NCBI RefSeq assembly: GCF_022179445.1
Contig: NZ_BPQU01000006.1
Location: 148,423 to 212,422 of the forward strand
Length of the DNA: 64,000 nt
DNA from: Methylobacterium mesophilicum
GTDB taxonomy: Bacteria; Pseudomonadota; Alphaproteobacteria; Rhizobiales; Beijerinckiaceae
Reading direction: 5' to 3'
Part shown: one piece after another, positions 38,560 to 47,207 of the stretch
Layout: every line of letters begins with the position of its first letter
How positions within the stretch are numbered: the first letter of the stretch is position 1
Made by a program: the position numbers and the translations under genes
The notes under the pieces: generated by a model
The model's input: only the letters and a program-made list of their open reading frames with translations
What the model was told of the DNA's origin: nothing
The model's database searches: none

Positions 38560-41500
38560 ATGCGCGGCCGAACCCGGCCAACTGGACCACGCAACCCTCC
38601 GACAGCGGCCCGGCCTCCCGACATCGTGTACGTCCTCACCGACATCGCCATCTCCAACTGGTACCTGATCCGGCGCGAGCAGATCCGCCTCCGGGGCGCC
38701 GCCGCCCTGGTCGGGCCGACGGGGGCCGGCAAGTCCACGATCTTCGACGCGGTCGGCACGGTGCTGGCCGGCAACAACGCCAGCCGGCTGGCGCTGAACG
38801 CCTCGGCCTCCGGGCGCAGCGCCCGCACGGTGCGCGACTATTGCCTGGGCTGGATCAGCGACCCGGCCGAGGGCGGCAGGCCCACCCGGGAATCCTGCGA
38901 GACCGTGCTGGCCCTGGTGTTCGAGAATCCGGCCTCCGGCCGCACCGTCACGGTCGGGCTGGCGCTGGCCGCCCGGGCGGTGGAGCCGCGCGAGACGGTG
39001 CTGTCCCGCTTCATAGCGGTCGGGCACCGGTTCGAGATCGCCGACTATGCCCGCACCGCCCCGGGCGGCAGCTTCACGGCGCCGTGGAGCGAGATCGCCG
39101 CGGATCTGCGCGCCCGGGCGGCGAGCTTCACCGAATACCGGACCTCCGGCGAGCGCTTCACCGCCGACATCCTGGCGACCCTGCGGGAGGGCGCGCCCTC
39201 CCCCGAGCCGCGGCACTTCCTGCGCAGCTTCTCCAACGCCGTGGCGTTCAAGCCGATCTTCGACACCAGCGCCTTCGTGCGCGCCTTCGTGCTCGACCCG
39301 GAGCCCCTGGACGTCGAGCGGGTGCGGCTCTCCATCGCCAACTGGCGCCGCCTGCTGGAGACGATCGGCGAGCTGGAGAGCCGGCTCGCCCGGCTGCGCC
39401 GCCTGCGCGACCGCTACGAGGCCTGGGGCGAGGCGGTGCTGGCCGCCGCCACGCACGAGTTCGGGGCGGCCTGCGCCGAGCTGCGCCGCCGCAGCCTCGA
39501 CCTCGTCGCGGTCCGGCTGCGCCTGCGCGAGGGCGCCGACACCGTGCGGATCGCCCGGGAGCGGGTCGCGGCGAGCCGCGGCCACGTCCGGGAGATCGAC
39601 GGCGAGATCGCCGAGAAGAAGGCCCTGCTCGCCGGCAGCGCCGCGGAAGGCCGGCTCGCCGCCTCGACGCTGGGCCTGTCGATGCTGGAGCGGGACCGGA
39701 AGGATCTCTCCGCCCGGATCGCCGACCTCGTCGGCCTGGTCGGCCAGATGGGCAAGCTCCAGCCGGTCGCCCCGATCCTGCGCCAGGCCTGCCCGCCGGC
39801 GGCCCGCCTCGCGGAATCCTGCGCCCGGGCCGGCCTGCGCCGGGAATCCTCACCCGACGAGATCCTGCGCCCGGACGGGCCCCTGGCGGAACTGATCGAC
39901 GGGCTGGCACGCCTGCCCGAGTTCGACGAGGCGCTGGAGCGGGCGGCCGAGGATGCTGCGCTCAAGGCCCGCGCGGAGGAGAGCGAGGCCGAGCGCACCG
40001 CGCCGCGCACCGGGGGCGGCCCGGCGGCGCGCCTGTCCTCCGATACGGTGGCGTTCCGGGGCGAGCTGGCGCGGCGCGACATCGACGCTCTGCCGATCTG
40101 CGAGCTGGCCGAGATCGTCGACCCGACCTGGGGGCCCGCTCTGGAAGGCCTGCTCGGGCGCGCCCGCGAGGCCCTGGTGGTGGCGCCCGACCGGCTGAGC
40201 GAGGCGCTGGGCGTCCTGCAATCGGGCCGCGACCGGTTCCACCGCTGCATCCTGGTCAAGACCACCGACACCGCCAAGCAGCGGGCGCGCCGCTACGACG
40301 ACGGCCCGCTCACCGTGATCGAGACCAGCGACCCGCACGCGGAGGCGTTTCTGGGGGTGCGGCTCGGGGGCTACGACCTGGCAAAGGACGATGCCGAACT
40401 CGCCCGCCTGTCCCGCGCCGTCGCGCCGAGCGGCCGGACCACGGCCGGCATGGCCTATTCGGTGACCCGCAGCGTCGACCTGCTGATGACCCGCGGCCAT
40501 CGCGGGCCCACGGTGGACAGCCGCCGGGCGCACGAGGTCGCGGTCGCGGAGGCAAGGCGGCTGCGCGGCGAGGCGGCGGTCCTGCGCGAGGCCGCCCGCA
40601 CCGCGGCTGCGGTCCGGGCCCGCATCGCGCGCGGCCTCGACGACGTCGATTCCCTCCGGGGCGAACTGGACGGGCTGGAGGGGCGGCGGCGCACGCTCCA
40701 GACCGAGCGCGAGGGCATCGAGAAGCGCGACAATGCCGGCCTCACCGCCGAGATCGCCGCGCTGACCACCGAGCGGATGGGCTACCTGCGGGAATTGTCC
40801 GAAGAGCTGGAGCCGAAGCTCGACCGCCTGCTCGCCGACGAGGCGGCGCTGCGGGCGCGCCTCGGGACCGTGCGCGAGGCCGCCCGCGCGGCGCTGGCGG
40901 CCCGGCGCTCGGCCCTGCGGCAGGCGATGGGCGGCGACGCGGCGCGGGTGCGCCTCGCCCGCTCCGAGACCTTTAACGTCGGCGTGATCGCGCAGGCGCG
41001 GGGCGCGCTCGCGGGCCTCGACGCCAAGGCCGCAGGCACGCGGGCCGCCACCGAGCGCGGACTCGCCCGGGAGGCCGCCGAGGCGGCCCGCTCGCACGGG
41101 CGCGTCGCCGAGCGCGAGCTGACCGAGGCCTGTTCGGCCTGGCGGGTCGAGAACCCGCTGAACGCCGGCGACGCCCCGGCGATCGACGGCTACGCCTGGG
41201 TCCGGAAGGAATACGAGGCCGTCGAGGGCCACGAGCTGCGCCGCTACCGCGCCCAGGCCGAGCGGGCCGAGGTCGAGATGCGCCGGCTCATGACCGAGGA
41301 CCTGCTGACCCGCCTGGCCGACCGCTTCGAGCGGGTCCATGCCCGGCTCGCCGCCCTGAACGAGCGGCTCTCGGCCCGCAGCTTCACCGGCCAGACCTAC
41401 GCGTTCGAGGCGGCCGTGGACCGGCGCTACGCCGCCGTCCACGCGCTCGCCACCGAGACCGCTCGCTCGCCCGAGGCCGCGCAGGCGCTGCTGGCCGGCG

Positions 41501-42063
41501 AGACCGAGGGGCCGATGGCGGCGGCGCTGGAGGAGATCACCGCGCTGATCGCCGGCCAGGAGGATGCGGCCCGGCTCGCCGATTACCGCAACTACTTCGT
41601 CTACGAGATCGGCATGAAGGACGCGGCCGGCAACCGCACGACGATGTCGGCGCGGGCCCTGCGCGGATCGGGGGGCGAGGCGCAGGCGCCGTTCTACGTG
41701 GCGATCGCGGCCTCGCTGGCGAGCGCCTACTATCCGGGCGACCGGCCCGGCGACGAGAATCCGGGCCTGGGGCTCTGCCTCCTCGACGAGGCGTTCTCCA
41801 AGCTCGACGTGCGCAACAGCCAGGCGCTGGTCGATCTCTACCGCGCCTGGGGATTGCAGCTGCTGATCGCCGCCCCCGAGGACAAGCGCACGACGCTGAC
41901 CGAGGTGATGGACACCATCGTCACCGTCTACAAGAGCCCGGACCTGACGTCGGTGCGGATCGAGGCCGAGCACCCGTTGGAGGCGGCGCGCCGGGCGCTG
42001 CACGCGATCAACCCGGAGCAGGTCGGGATCGAGGGATTCCGCCGCTCTAACGCGGCCGAGTGA
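38560..42063 (+). CDS. jetC: Wadjet/MksBEF-type SMC-like ATPase JetC (MksB-like)
   Basis: The 1167-residue product has the split-ATPase architecture of SMC proteins. Walker A GPTGAGKST is at 52-60 (TIFDAVGTVLAGNN follows), long Arg/Glu/Ala-rich coiled coils fill about 250-470 and 660-960, and the C-terminal head has the signature RGSGGEAQAPFY near 1035 and Walker B CLLDEAFSKLD near 1072. It drives ATP-dependent loop extrusion with JetA and JetB. The ATG at 38560 adds 22 poorly conserved residues; a GTG at 38626 is an alternative start. No JetD gene follows: the next genes are small and unrelated. It could therefore be a Wadjet remnant, a Wadjet with JetD elsewhere, or a housekeeping MksBEF condensin. 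Confidence 0.9.
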   Translation: MRGRTRPTGPRNPPTAARPPDIVYVLTDIAISNWYLIRREQIRLRGAAALVGPTGAGKSTIFDAVGTVLAGNNASRLALNASASGRSARTVRDYCLGWISDPAEGGRPTRESCETVLALVFENPASGRTVTVGLALAARAVEPRETVLSRFIAVGHRFEIADYARTAPGGSFTAPWSEIAADLRARAASFTEYRTSGERFTADILATLREGAPSPEPRHFLRSFSNAVAFKPIFDTSAFVRAFVLDPEPLDVERVRLSIANWRRLLETIGELESRLARLRRLRDRYEAWGEAVLAAATHEFGAACAELRRRSLDLVAVRLRLREGADTVRIARERVAASRGHVREIDGEIAEKKALLAGSAAEGRLAASTLGLSMLERDRKDLSARIADLVGLVGQMGKLQPVAPILRQACPPAARLAESCARAGLRRESSPDEILRPDGPLAELIDGLARLPEFDEALERAAEDAALKARAEESEAERTAPRTGGGPAARLSSDTVAFRGELARRDIDALPICELAEIVDPTWGPALEGLLGRAREALVVAPDRLSEALGVLQSGRDRFHRCILVKTTDTAKQRARRYDDGPLTVIETSDPHAEAFLGVRLGGYDLAKDDAELARLSRAVAPSGRTTAGMAYSVTRSVDLLMTRGHRGPTVDSRRAHEVAVAEARRLRGEAAVLREAARTAAAVRARIARGLDDVDSLRGELDGLEGRRRTLQTEREGIEKRDNAGLTAEIAALTTERMGYLRELSEELEPKLDRLLADEAALRARLGTVREAARAALAARRSALRQAMGGDAARVRLARSETFNVGVIAQARGALAGLDAKAAGTRAATERGLAREAAEAARSHGRVAERELTEACSAWRVENPLNAGDAPAIDGYAWVRKEYEAVEGHELRRYRAQAERAEVEMRRLMTEDLLTRLADRFERVHARLAALNERLSARSFTGQTYAFEAAVDRRYAAVHALATETARSPEAAQALLAGETEGPMAAALEEITALIAGQEDAARLADYRNYFVYEIGMKDAAGNRTTMSARALRGSGGEAQAPFYVAIAASLASAYYPGDRPGDENPGLGLCLLDEAFSKLDVRNSQALVDLYRAWGLQLLIAAPEDKRTTLTEVMDTIVTVYKSPDLTSVRIEAEHPLEAARRALHAINPEQVGIEGFRRSNAAE

Positions 42064-42157
42064 GCCGGCGGGGCACCGATTGCGATCCCCGATATCCCCG
42101 GTCTTCAGCGATGGCCGCCGTCCCTGCGTGATCGCGCGTGGCAGATTGCGCGTGCGG

Positions 42158-42472
42158 TCAGCGCAGGCCCGGTGTCAGGGCCATGACCGCACCGACGATC
42201 ACGAGCGTCTGGAGCCCGATCGCGCCCAGCAGCACCCACTTGAGGATCTCAACCTTCGTCTCGGCGACGTCGACCCTGTTGGTGAGGCGCAGAGCCTCGA
42301 TGTCCGCTTTGTTGGCGAGCCGCAGAGCTTCGATATCCGACTTGGTCGCGAGATTGCTCTGGATCGCCTCTGCGACGGCGTCGGCCAGCACTTCGGCTTG
42401 CTCCGAAGACATCGTCGCTTTGTCGCGGAGGCTGCGAACGAAGCGCAGCGTATCGAACGCAACGGCGGTCAC
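42158..42472 (-). CDS. Coiled-coil membrane protein, DUF1640/CCDC90-like
   Basis: 104 residues: FDTLRFVRSLRDKATMSSEQAEVLADAV, then a helical stretch with a repeated unit (IEALRLANKAD, IEALRLTNRVD), and a C-terminal membrane helix (LLGAIGLQTLVIVGAVMAL). This is the DUF1640/CCDC90 plan, often found as small coiled coils anchored in the inner membrane. The start is GTG at 42472. It lies tail to tail with jetC and is not part of the Wadjet set. Function unknown. Confidence 0.75.
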   Translation of the reverse strand: MTAVAFDTLRFVRSLRDKATMSSEQAEVLADAVAEAIQSNLATKSDIEALRLANKADIEALRLTNRVDVAETKVEILKWVLLGAIGLQTLVIVGAVMALTPGLR

Positions 42473-42654
42473 GGACGCGGCTCGCGCTTTTCAGGAGCCG
42501 GCTTACGCCGAAGGTCCTGTCTCAGGACGACATTCGAATCGTACGCCGCGCGCTGCGATACGCGGAGGATGTTGCCGGGCGCATGTCCTGTCAACGGCAG
42601 ACCGGGCCGGACGCGCTCGGCTTAAATGGATCACGCTTGCCGCGGCATGACGGG

Positions 42655-42716
42655 GCTTTGCACCTGAAGACTTTCGCGCTCCGAAAGTTCGCGCGGCGAT
42701 CTTCAAGGTGCAAAGC
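42655..42716. repeat. Nested inverted repeat downstream of a small gene
   Basis: An outer pair, GCTTTGCACC-TGAAGA and TCTTCAAGGTGCAAAGC, encloses an inner perfect hairpin ACTTTCG-CGCTC-CGAAAGT at 42670-42688. It begins 13 bases after the stop of the 71-codon gene at 42729-42944. It may be a terminator or a palindromic repeat element. Confidence 0.65.
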
Positions 42717-42728
42717 CGCATCGTCGTG

Positions 42729-42944
42729 TCAGTTCAGGTAGGTGCGGATCCAGTTCGGGGAGAGGATCTCGCCCTCCTCGGTGATGATCCAGGGCTGCTT
42801 GGCCGGATCGGTCAGGGCGCCCGCGGCGGCGGCGATCGCCTCGCGCAGGGTGCCGTACCGCTCGGGCTGGGCCAGCGGGGCGGTCGCCGGGGCCGTGCGC
42901 CAGATCGTGAGATCGGCCGGGCGTTCGAGAGCTTCGGTTTCCAT
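42729..42944 (-). CDS. Small conserved-looking protein, unknown function
   Basis: 71 residues, METEALERPADLTIW to the end NWIRTYLN, with a Trp-rich, acidic C-terminal half (PWIITEEGEILSPNW). GGAAGGA lies about 11 bases before the ATG at 42944. No signal peptide. Family not recognised. A complex hairpin follows the stop. Confidence 0.6.
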   Translation of the reverse strand: METEALERPADLTIWRTAPATAPLAQPERYGTLREAIAAAAGALTDPAKQPWIITEEGEILSPNWIRTYLN

Positions 42945-43355
42945 GATGTCGTGTCCTTCCGAACCGTTTTGGACCGTTCAGATCCCCGCCGCCCGGTCGA
43001 ACCGGTGTGCCGCGGGGTCCGTGAGGCTGAGCGTCAATGCAAGCATCTCTGCGGCAGCTTTGCGATCAATTTGGGCATTACAGGTACCAGTATCTAGTCC
43101 TACTACGTAGGATTAGGTGCGGTGCCTTGTTCCATGCCCAAACCGGCCATGTCTGATCCGCCGTGAACTTGCGAGAATTGTGGCCACCGATTGATGACCA
43201 TTCCGTTAGCCAATGCGCGCCAGTCTCCGAGGTGCGCCAGAACACGTCGGGGCCCCGGCGGAGACCGCGCTTCCTCCGTGTTGACGCCCCGATCCTGAAC
43301 GCGCACTTAAGGCTCTGCCCGCCCCCTGCCCCGCCTCTGCCTGGAGACCGCCCCC
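42945..43355. other. Intergenic region before the HtrA-like operon
   Basis: Divergent spacing between the 71-codon gene and the protease operon. It contains the palindrome TCCTAC-TAC-GTAGGA at 43098-43112 in an AT-rich patch (43050-43120). No gene is supported. Confidence 0.5.
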
Positions 43356-44486
43356 TTGCCGGACCGTACCGTGCGCATCGTGCTCGCCGCGGTCCTGGTC
43401 CTGCTGGCGCTCTACGTCGCCCAACCCTACGTGCAGGCGCTGCTCTACGCGGCCGAGACGCCGCGGGCGGTGACCGCACGCGGCGATCTGGCCCAGTCCG
43501 AGACCTCCACGATCGCGCTGTTCGAGCGGGCGAGCCCCTCCGTCGTCCACGTCTTCGCGCAGAGCGCCGCGACCGGGCGCGACCTGCTCGACGCGGACGA
43601 CGAGGGCGGGGAGCAGGGCGGCACGCAGACCGGCACCGGCTTCGTCTGGGACGGGGCCGGCCACGTCGTCACCAACACGCATGTCGTGCAGAACGCGGCG
43701 CAATCCGGCGGCTCGGTCTCGGTCCGGATGAGCGACGGCGAGGTGGTCTCCGCGACCCTGGTCGGGCTGGCCCCGTCCTACGACCTGGCGGTCCTGCGGC
43801 TCGGGCGCGTGGCCAAGATGCCGCCGCCCCTGGCGATCGGGACCTCGGCGGACCTGAAGGTCGGCCAGTCGACCTTCGCGATCGGCAACCCGTTCGGCCT
43901 CGACCACACCCTGACCACCGGCGTGATCAGCGCCGTGCGCCGGCGGATGCCGACCAGCGCCGGGCGTGAGTTGTCAGGCGTCATCCAGACCGACGCGGCG
44001 ATCAACCCCGGCAATTCCGGCGGCCCCCTGCTCGATTCCGCCGGCCGGCTGATCGGGGTCAACACCGCCATCGTCTCGCCCTCCGGGGCCAGCGCCGGCA
44101 TCGGGTTCGCGATCCCGGTGGACGTCGTCAACCGCGTGGTCCCTGAGCTGATCCGGGTGGGGCGGGTGCGCAATCCCGGCATCGGCATCATCGCCGCCCA
44201 GGAGGCCGCCGCCGCCCGGCTGGGGATCGACGGCGTGGTGGTGCTTCGGGTCCTGCCCGGGTCGCCCGCGTCCCAGGCCGGCCTGCGCGGCGTCGATCCG
44301 CAATCCGGCGGTCTCGGCGACGTGATCGTGGCGGCCGACGACCGGCCGATCCACCGGCTGGCCGACCTGACCGCGGCGATCGAGGAGGCGGGCCTCGGCG
44401 CAGCCATCAACCTGAAGGTCGTGCGCGACGGCCGGATCCGGCAGGTCCGCATCACCACCGCGGATGTCGCGGAGAACCGGCGGTGA
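43356..44486 (+). CDS. Trypsin-like periplasmic serine protease, HtrA/DegP type with one PDZ domain
   Basis: 376 residues. A hydrophobic N-terminal segment (residues 6-25) anchors or exports it. The catalytic triad is His109 (TNTHVV), Asp143 (YDLAVL) and Ser221 (GNSGGP). The single PDZ domain covers roughly 270-370, with VVVLRVLPGSPASQAGLR. It should degrade damaged envelope proteins, more like DegS than DegP because there is one PDZ domain. The TTG at 43356 has GGAG upstream; a GTG at 43371 is an alternative. The next gene overlaps its stop by four bases. Confidence 0.9.
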   Translation: MPDRTVRIVLAAVLVLLALYVAQPYVQALLYAAETPRAVTARGDLAQSETSTIALFERASPSVVHVFAQSAATGRDLLDADDEGGEQGGTQTGTGFVWDGAGHVVTNTHVVQNAAQSGGSVSVRMSDGEVVSATLVGLAPSYDLAVLRLGRVAKMPPPLAIGTSADLKVGQSTFAIGNPFGLDHTLTTGVISAVRRRMPTSAGRELSGVIQTDAAINPGNSGGPLLDSAGRLIGVNTAIVSPSGASAGIGFAIPVDVVNRVVPELIRVGRVRNPGIGIIAAQEAAAARLGIDGVVVLRVLPGSPASQAGLRGVDPQSGGLGDVIVAADDRPIHRLADLTAAIEEAGLGAAINLKVVRDGRIRQVRITTADVAENRR

Positions 44487-44734
44487 GGCGGCTGCCCGTC
44501 CTCACGCTGCTCGTCCTGGTCTCCGCCGGCGCCGTGCAGGCCGCCGAGACGCGGGTGCGGTCCCGCCTCTGCCCGGAGGACCTGCCGGAGGGTGTCCGCC
44601 TGCCGCCGCCGCCCGGCTGCGACGTTCCGGCCCACACGCCGGCGACGGCCCCGCGCGGGTTCTACGATCTGGGTGACGGCACCACGGTGCGGATCGGTGG
44701 CCGCGTCGGCGCCGAATTCGGCGCGCGGCGATAA
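44483..44734 (+). CDS. Small exported protein with a porin-like C-terminal strand motif
   Basis: 83 residues: signal peptide 1-20 (ending VQA), a Pro-rich middle with two Cys, and a C-terminal GFYDLGDGTTVRIGGRVGAEFG that resembles the first strand of alphaproteobacterial Porin_2 proteins (typically CxxYGxGFFYIPGTDTCxRxGG). The gene overlaps the protease stop (GTGA), so it belongs to that operon. It might be a protease partner or a porin fragment; I do not recognise the family as such. Confidence 0.68.
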   Translation: MRRLPVLTLLVLVSAGAVQAAETRVRSRLCPEDLPEGVRLPPPPGCDVPAHTPATAPRGFYDLGDGTTVRIGGRVGAEFGARR

Positions 44735-44749
44735 CGGCGGCGGTTCGCG

Positions 44750-45496
44750 ATGGTGTTGTTTGCGGTCCTACTGGCCTGCGCCACGCTCTGGTGGCTCTCG
44801 AAGAACGGGGACGGCGTCGGCCGCCGGCTCGGGCGCGCCTTCGGCAAGGGCGTCGGCGCGGTGACCGGCGCGGTCCGGCCGCAGAAGCTCGGCGGCGCCT
44901 TCGCGCTCGCGGCGGCCGGGTTCCTGCTGCTGCACGGGAACCTCGTCCTGGCGGCCCTTCTCGGCCTCGGCGGCATCTGGATGATCGAGGGCCAGGCCGC
45001 CATGACCGAGCGCCTCGCCCGCCTCGTCAAGTCGCGGTTCGGCCCCGGGCTCCGGCACCGCACGGCCCTGCTCGATGTCCGCCTGCGTCCGGACGGCTCC
45101 ATCCGCGACGGCCGGGTGACCGCCGGGCCCGGCGCCGGGGCGCGGCTCGACGCCCTGCCCGCCGAGATCCTGGTCGCGCTGCTGCAGGCCTGCCGCGCGC
45201 GCGATCCCGCGGGCGCAGCGCTCCTAGAGCCGTATCTCGACCGCCGGGCGCCCGGCTGGCGTGTAGACGCTGAGCGCGATCGAGACCCGCGGCCGGGACG
45301 CCCGGCGTATCCAGGGTCGATGACGCAGGAGGAGGCGTACCAGATCCTGGGGCTTCAGCGCGGGGCGACCGCTGAGCAGGTCCGGACGGCCCACAGGTCT
45401 CTGATGAAGCTCACCCACCCCGACCAGGGCGGAAGTGCCGACAGGGCGGCGCGGGTCAACGCGGCCCGGGACAGGCTTTTGAACCGACATCGCTGA
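44750..45496 (+). CDS. Membrane-anchored DnaJ-domain protein
   Basis: 248 residues. N-terminal hydrophobic segments (about 1-15 and 48-78) anchor it to the membrane, and the last 60 residues are a J domain (MTQEEAYQILGLQRGATAEQV, with the HPD tripeptide in KLTHPDQGG). It should stimulate DnaK at the membrane, a layout like Pam18/TIM14 relatives in alphaproteobacteria. It begins 16 bases after the small exported protein gene and is likely in the same operon as the protease, making this a protein-quality-control cluster. Confidence 0.87.
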   Translation: MVLFAVLLACATLWWLSKNGDGVGRRLGRAFGKGVGAVTGAVRPQKLGGAFALAAAGFLLLHGNLVLAALLGLGGIWMIEGQAAMTERLARLVKSRFGPGLRHRTALLDVRLRPDGSIRDGRVTAGPGAGARLDALPAEILVALLQACRARDPAGAALLEPYLDRRAPGWRVDAERDRDPRPGRPAYPGSMTQEEAYQILGLQRGATAEQVRTAHRSLMKLTHPDQGGSADRAARVNAARDRLLNRHR

Positions 45497-45652
45497 ACTC
45501 CACGCGCGTTGTCAGATGCTGACTGGTTCGCAGCCGCGGGCAAACACAGCCGCGGCTCTGCCGTGCCGGCGCGCCGGATCGGCGCGCCGTCGATCGCCTA
45601 GGGCGTCGGCCCGGACATCAGAGCCGGGACGACGCTCGAGGCTTCTGTTTCT

Positions 45653-45698
45653 GCATCATCGCGTTCCGAAAGCCGGAACCCACCTTTCGGGATGATGC
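45653..45698. repeat. Dispersed palindromic intergenic repeat (copy 1)
   Basis: GCATCATC at 45653 and GATGATGC ending at 45698 flank CCGAAAG...CTTTCGG in inverted arrangement. The pattern is the CTTTTCGG/ATCATGC palindrome widespread in Rhizobiales. It lies between convergent genes. Confidence 0.6.
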
Positions 45699-45707
45699 TC
45701 GAGTGGT

Positions 45708-47207
45708 TCAGCTGCGGGTCGCGAAGCAGCTGAAGCCGCTGCGCTTCAGGGCCGTGCAGGCATCCTGCGCGGAATCCTGCTCCGCGAAGCCGGAGAAGCG
45801 GGCGCGGTAGAGCGTGGTCCCGCCATGCTCGACCTTGACCGTGTAGGGCGCCGCCTTGGACAGGCTGCCCCCGGCCTTGGCGCGGGCCTCCGAGAGCATC
45901 GTGCGGGCCTTGGACTCGTCGTCCATGGCGCCGAGCTGGATCACCCAGGCGGTGGGGACGACGCGGGTGCCGGTGACGGCCTTGGGCGGCTCGTCGCGTT
46001 CGGCGGAGGCCAGACGGGCCGCGGTCTTGGACGCGCCGGGGAACGGGGCCTGGGCGGTGCTCGCGCCGGCATAGGCCTGCGCGGATTTCGGCAGCGCCTG
46101 CGACACGCCCTGCGGACCGGGCTTCCAGGTGCCGCCCGGCGTCGTGGTCGAGCGCGAGGGCATGATGTCCAGGGGCTCGCCGGTGGTGCCGGTGGTCTCG
46201 ACATCCTCGTCGTCGGCCGAGGCGACCTGGGTGCGGGTGCGCGAGACGGCGTCCGCCACGACGGCCGGGCGGGCCCGCTCGGCCACCTCGGTGACCGGCG
46301 CCGACTGGCGGGCGCCAGCATAGGCCCGGGGGAGGTTGGAGCGGACGAGGTCGGCCATGATCCGGTCGCGGCTGCCGCCCGACTTGCCGCCGAGCACGAT
46401 CGCCACGATCTGGCGGCCCTCGGACTTGGCCGCGGTCATCAGGTTGAACCCCGAATCCCGAGTGTAGCCGGTCTTGATGCCGTCCACGCCCTGGACGTTG
46501 CCGAGCAGGTGGTTGTGGTTGCCGATCACCCGGCCGCGGAACGCGAAGGAGCGGGTCTGGAAGTAGCGGTAATAGTGCGGGAACCGGTCCTGGATGGCGC
46601 GGGCCAGGACGGTGAGGTCCCGGGCGGTGGTGAGCTGGTCGGGGTCCGGCAGGCCGGAGGCGTTGGCGTAGCGGGTCCGGCTCATGCCGAGCGCGTGCGC
46701 CTTGGCGGTCATCATCTGGGCGAAGCGCTCCTCGGAGCCGGCGATGTTCTCGCCGATCGCGCAGGCCACGTCGTTGGCCGACTTGGTGACGATCGCCTTG
46801 ATCGCGTCCTCGACCGAGATGGTCTGGCCGGGGCGCAGGCCGAGCTTCGACGGCGCCTGGGCGGCGGCGTGGGCCGACATGGTCAGCTCGGAATCGAGGG
46901 CGAACTTGCCGCGCTCCATCTGCTCGAACAGCATGTAGAGCGTCATGACCTTGGTGATCGAGGCCGGATGGCGCAGCGCGTCCTCGTTGACCGCGTGCAG
47001 CGTCTTCCCGCTCTTCACGTCCACCACCATGGCGGCGTAGGGCGGGTTGTAGCCGCCCCCCGACGCGTGGTGATGATGGTGCCGCCCGCGGCGGGCCTCG
47101 GCCGGGGCGGCCAGGGCGGTCAGGACCGCGGCGGCGGCCAAGGCGGCCGGAATGGCGGCCGGCAGCGCGGGGATCGTCCGGGGGCGGCCTACAACGCTAC
47201 GCATCAC
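45708..47207 (-). CDS. D-alanyl-D-alanine carboxypeptidase (DacC type) with C-terminal SPOR domain
   Basis: 499 residues. A signal peptide (about 1-38) leads into a short His-rich stretch (RGRHHHHHASGGG). The penicillin-binding catalytic motifs are Ser83-x-x-Lys86 (SITK), Ser143-Ala-Asn145 and Lys245-Thr-Gly. An 80-residue low-complexity linker precedes a C-terminal SPOR domain (WVIQLGAMDDESKA to the end), which binds denuded septal peptidoglycan. It trims the pentapeptide in the periplasm at division sites. The catalytic set is complete. It faces the DnaJ gene and diverges from clpS. Confidence 0.94.
   Translation of the reverse strand: MMRSVVGRPRTIPALPAAIPAALAAAAVLTALAAPAEARRGRHHHHHASGGGYNPPYAAMVVDVKSGKTLHAVNEDALRHPASITKVMTLYMLFEQMERGKFALDSELTMSAHAAAQAPSKLGLRPGQTISVEDAIKAIVTKSANDVACAIGENIAGSEERFAQMMTAKAHALGMSRTRYANASGLPDPDQLTTARDLTVLARAIQDRFPHYYRYFQTRSFAFRGRVIGNHNHLLGNVQGVDGIKTGYTRDSGFNLMTAAKSEGRQIVAIVLGGKSGGSRDRIMADLVRSNLPRAYAGARQSAPVTEVAERARPAVVADAVSRTRTQVASADDEDVETTGTTGEPLDIMPSRSTTTPGGTWKPGPQGVSQALPKSAQAYAGASTAQAPFPGASKTAARLASAERDEPPKAVTGTRVVPTAWVIQLGAMDDESKARTMLSEARAKAGGSLSKAAPYTVKVEHGGTTLYRARFSGFAEQDSAQDACTALKRSGFSCFATRS

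Noticed and set aside
39850..42003. Long minus-strand open frame opposite jetC
   Set aside because: Arg/Gly/Pro-rich translation with no motif; it is the antisense of a coiled-coil gene with strong third-position bias.
42064..42944. Region after jetC searched for a jetD (TOPRIM nuclease) gene
   Set aside because: Only two short unrelated genes and a hairpin are present; neither has the length or motifs of JetD.
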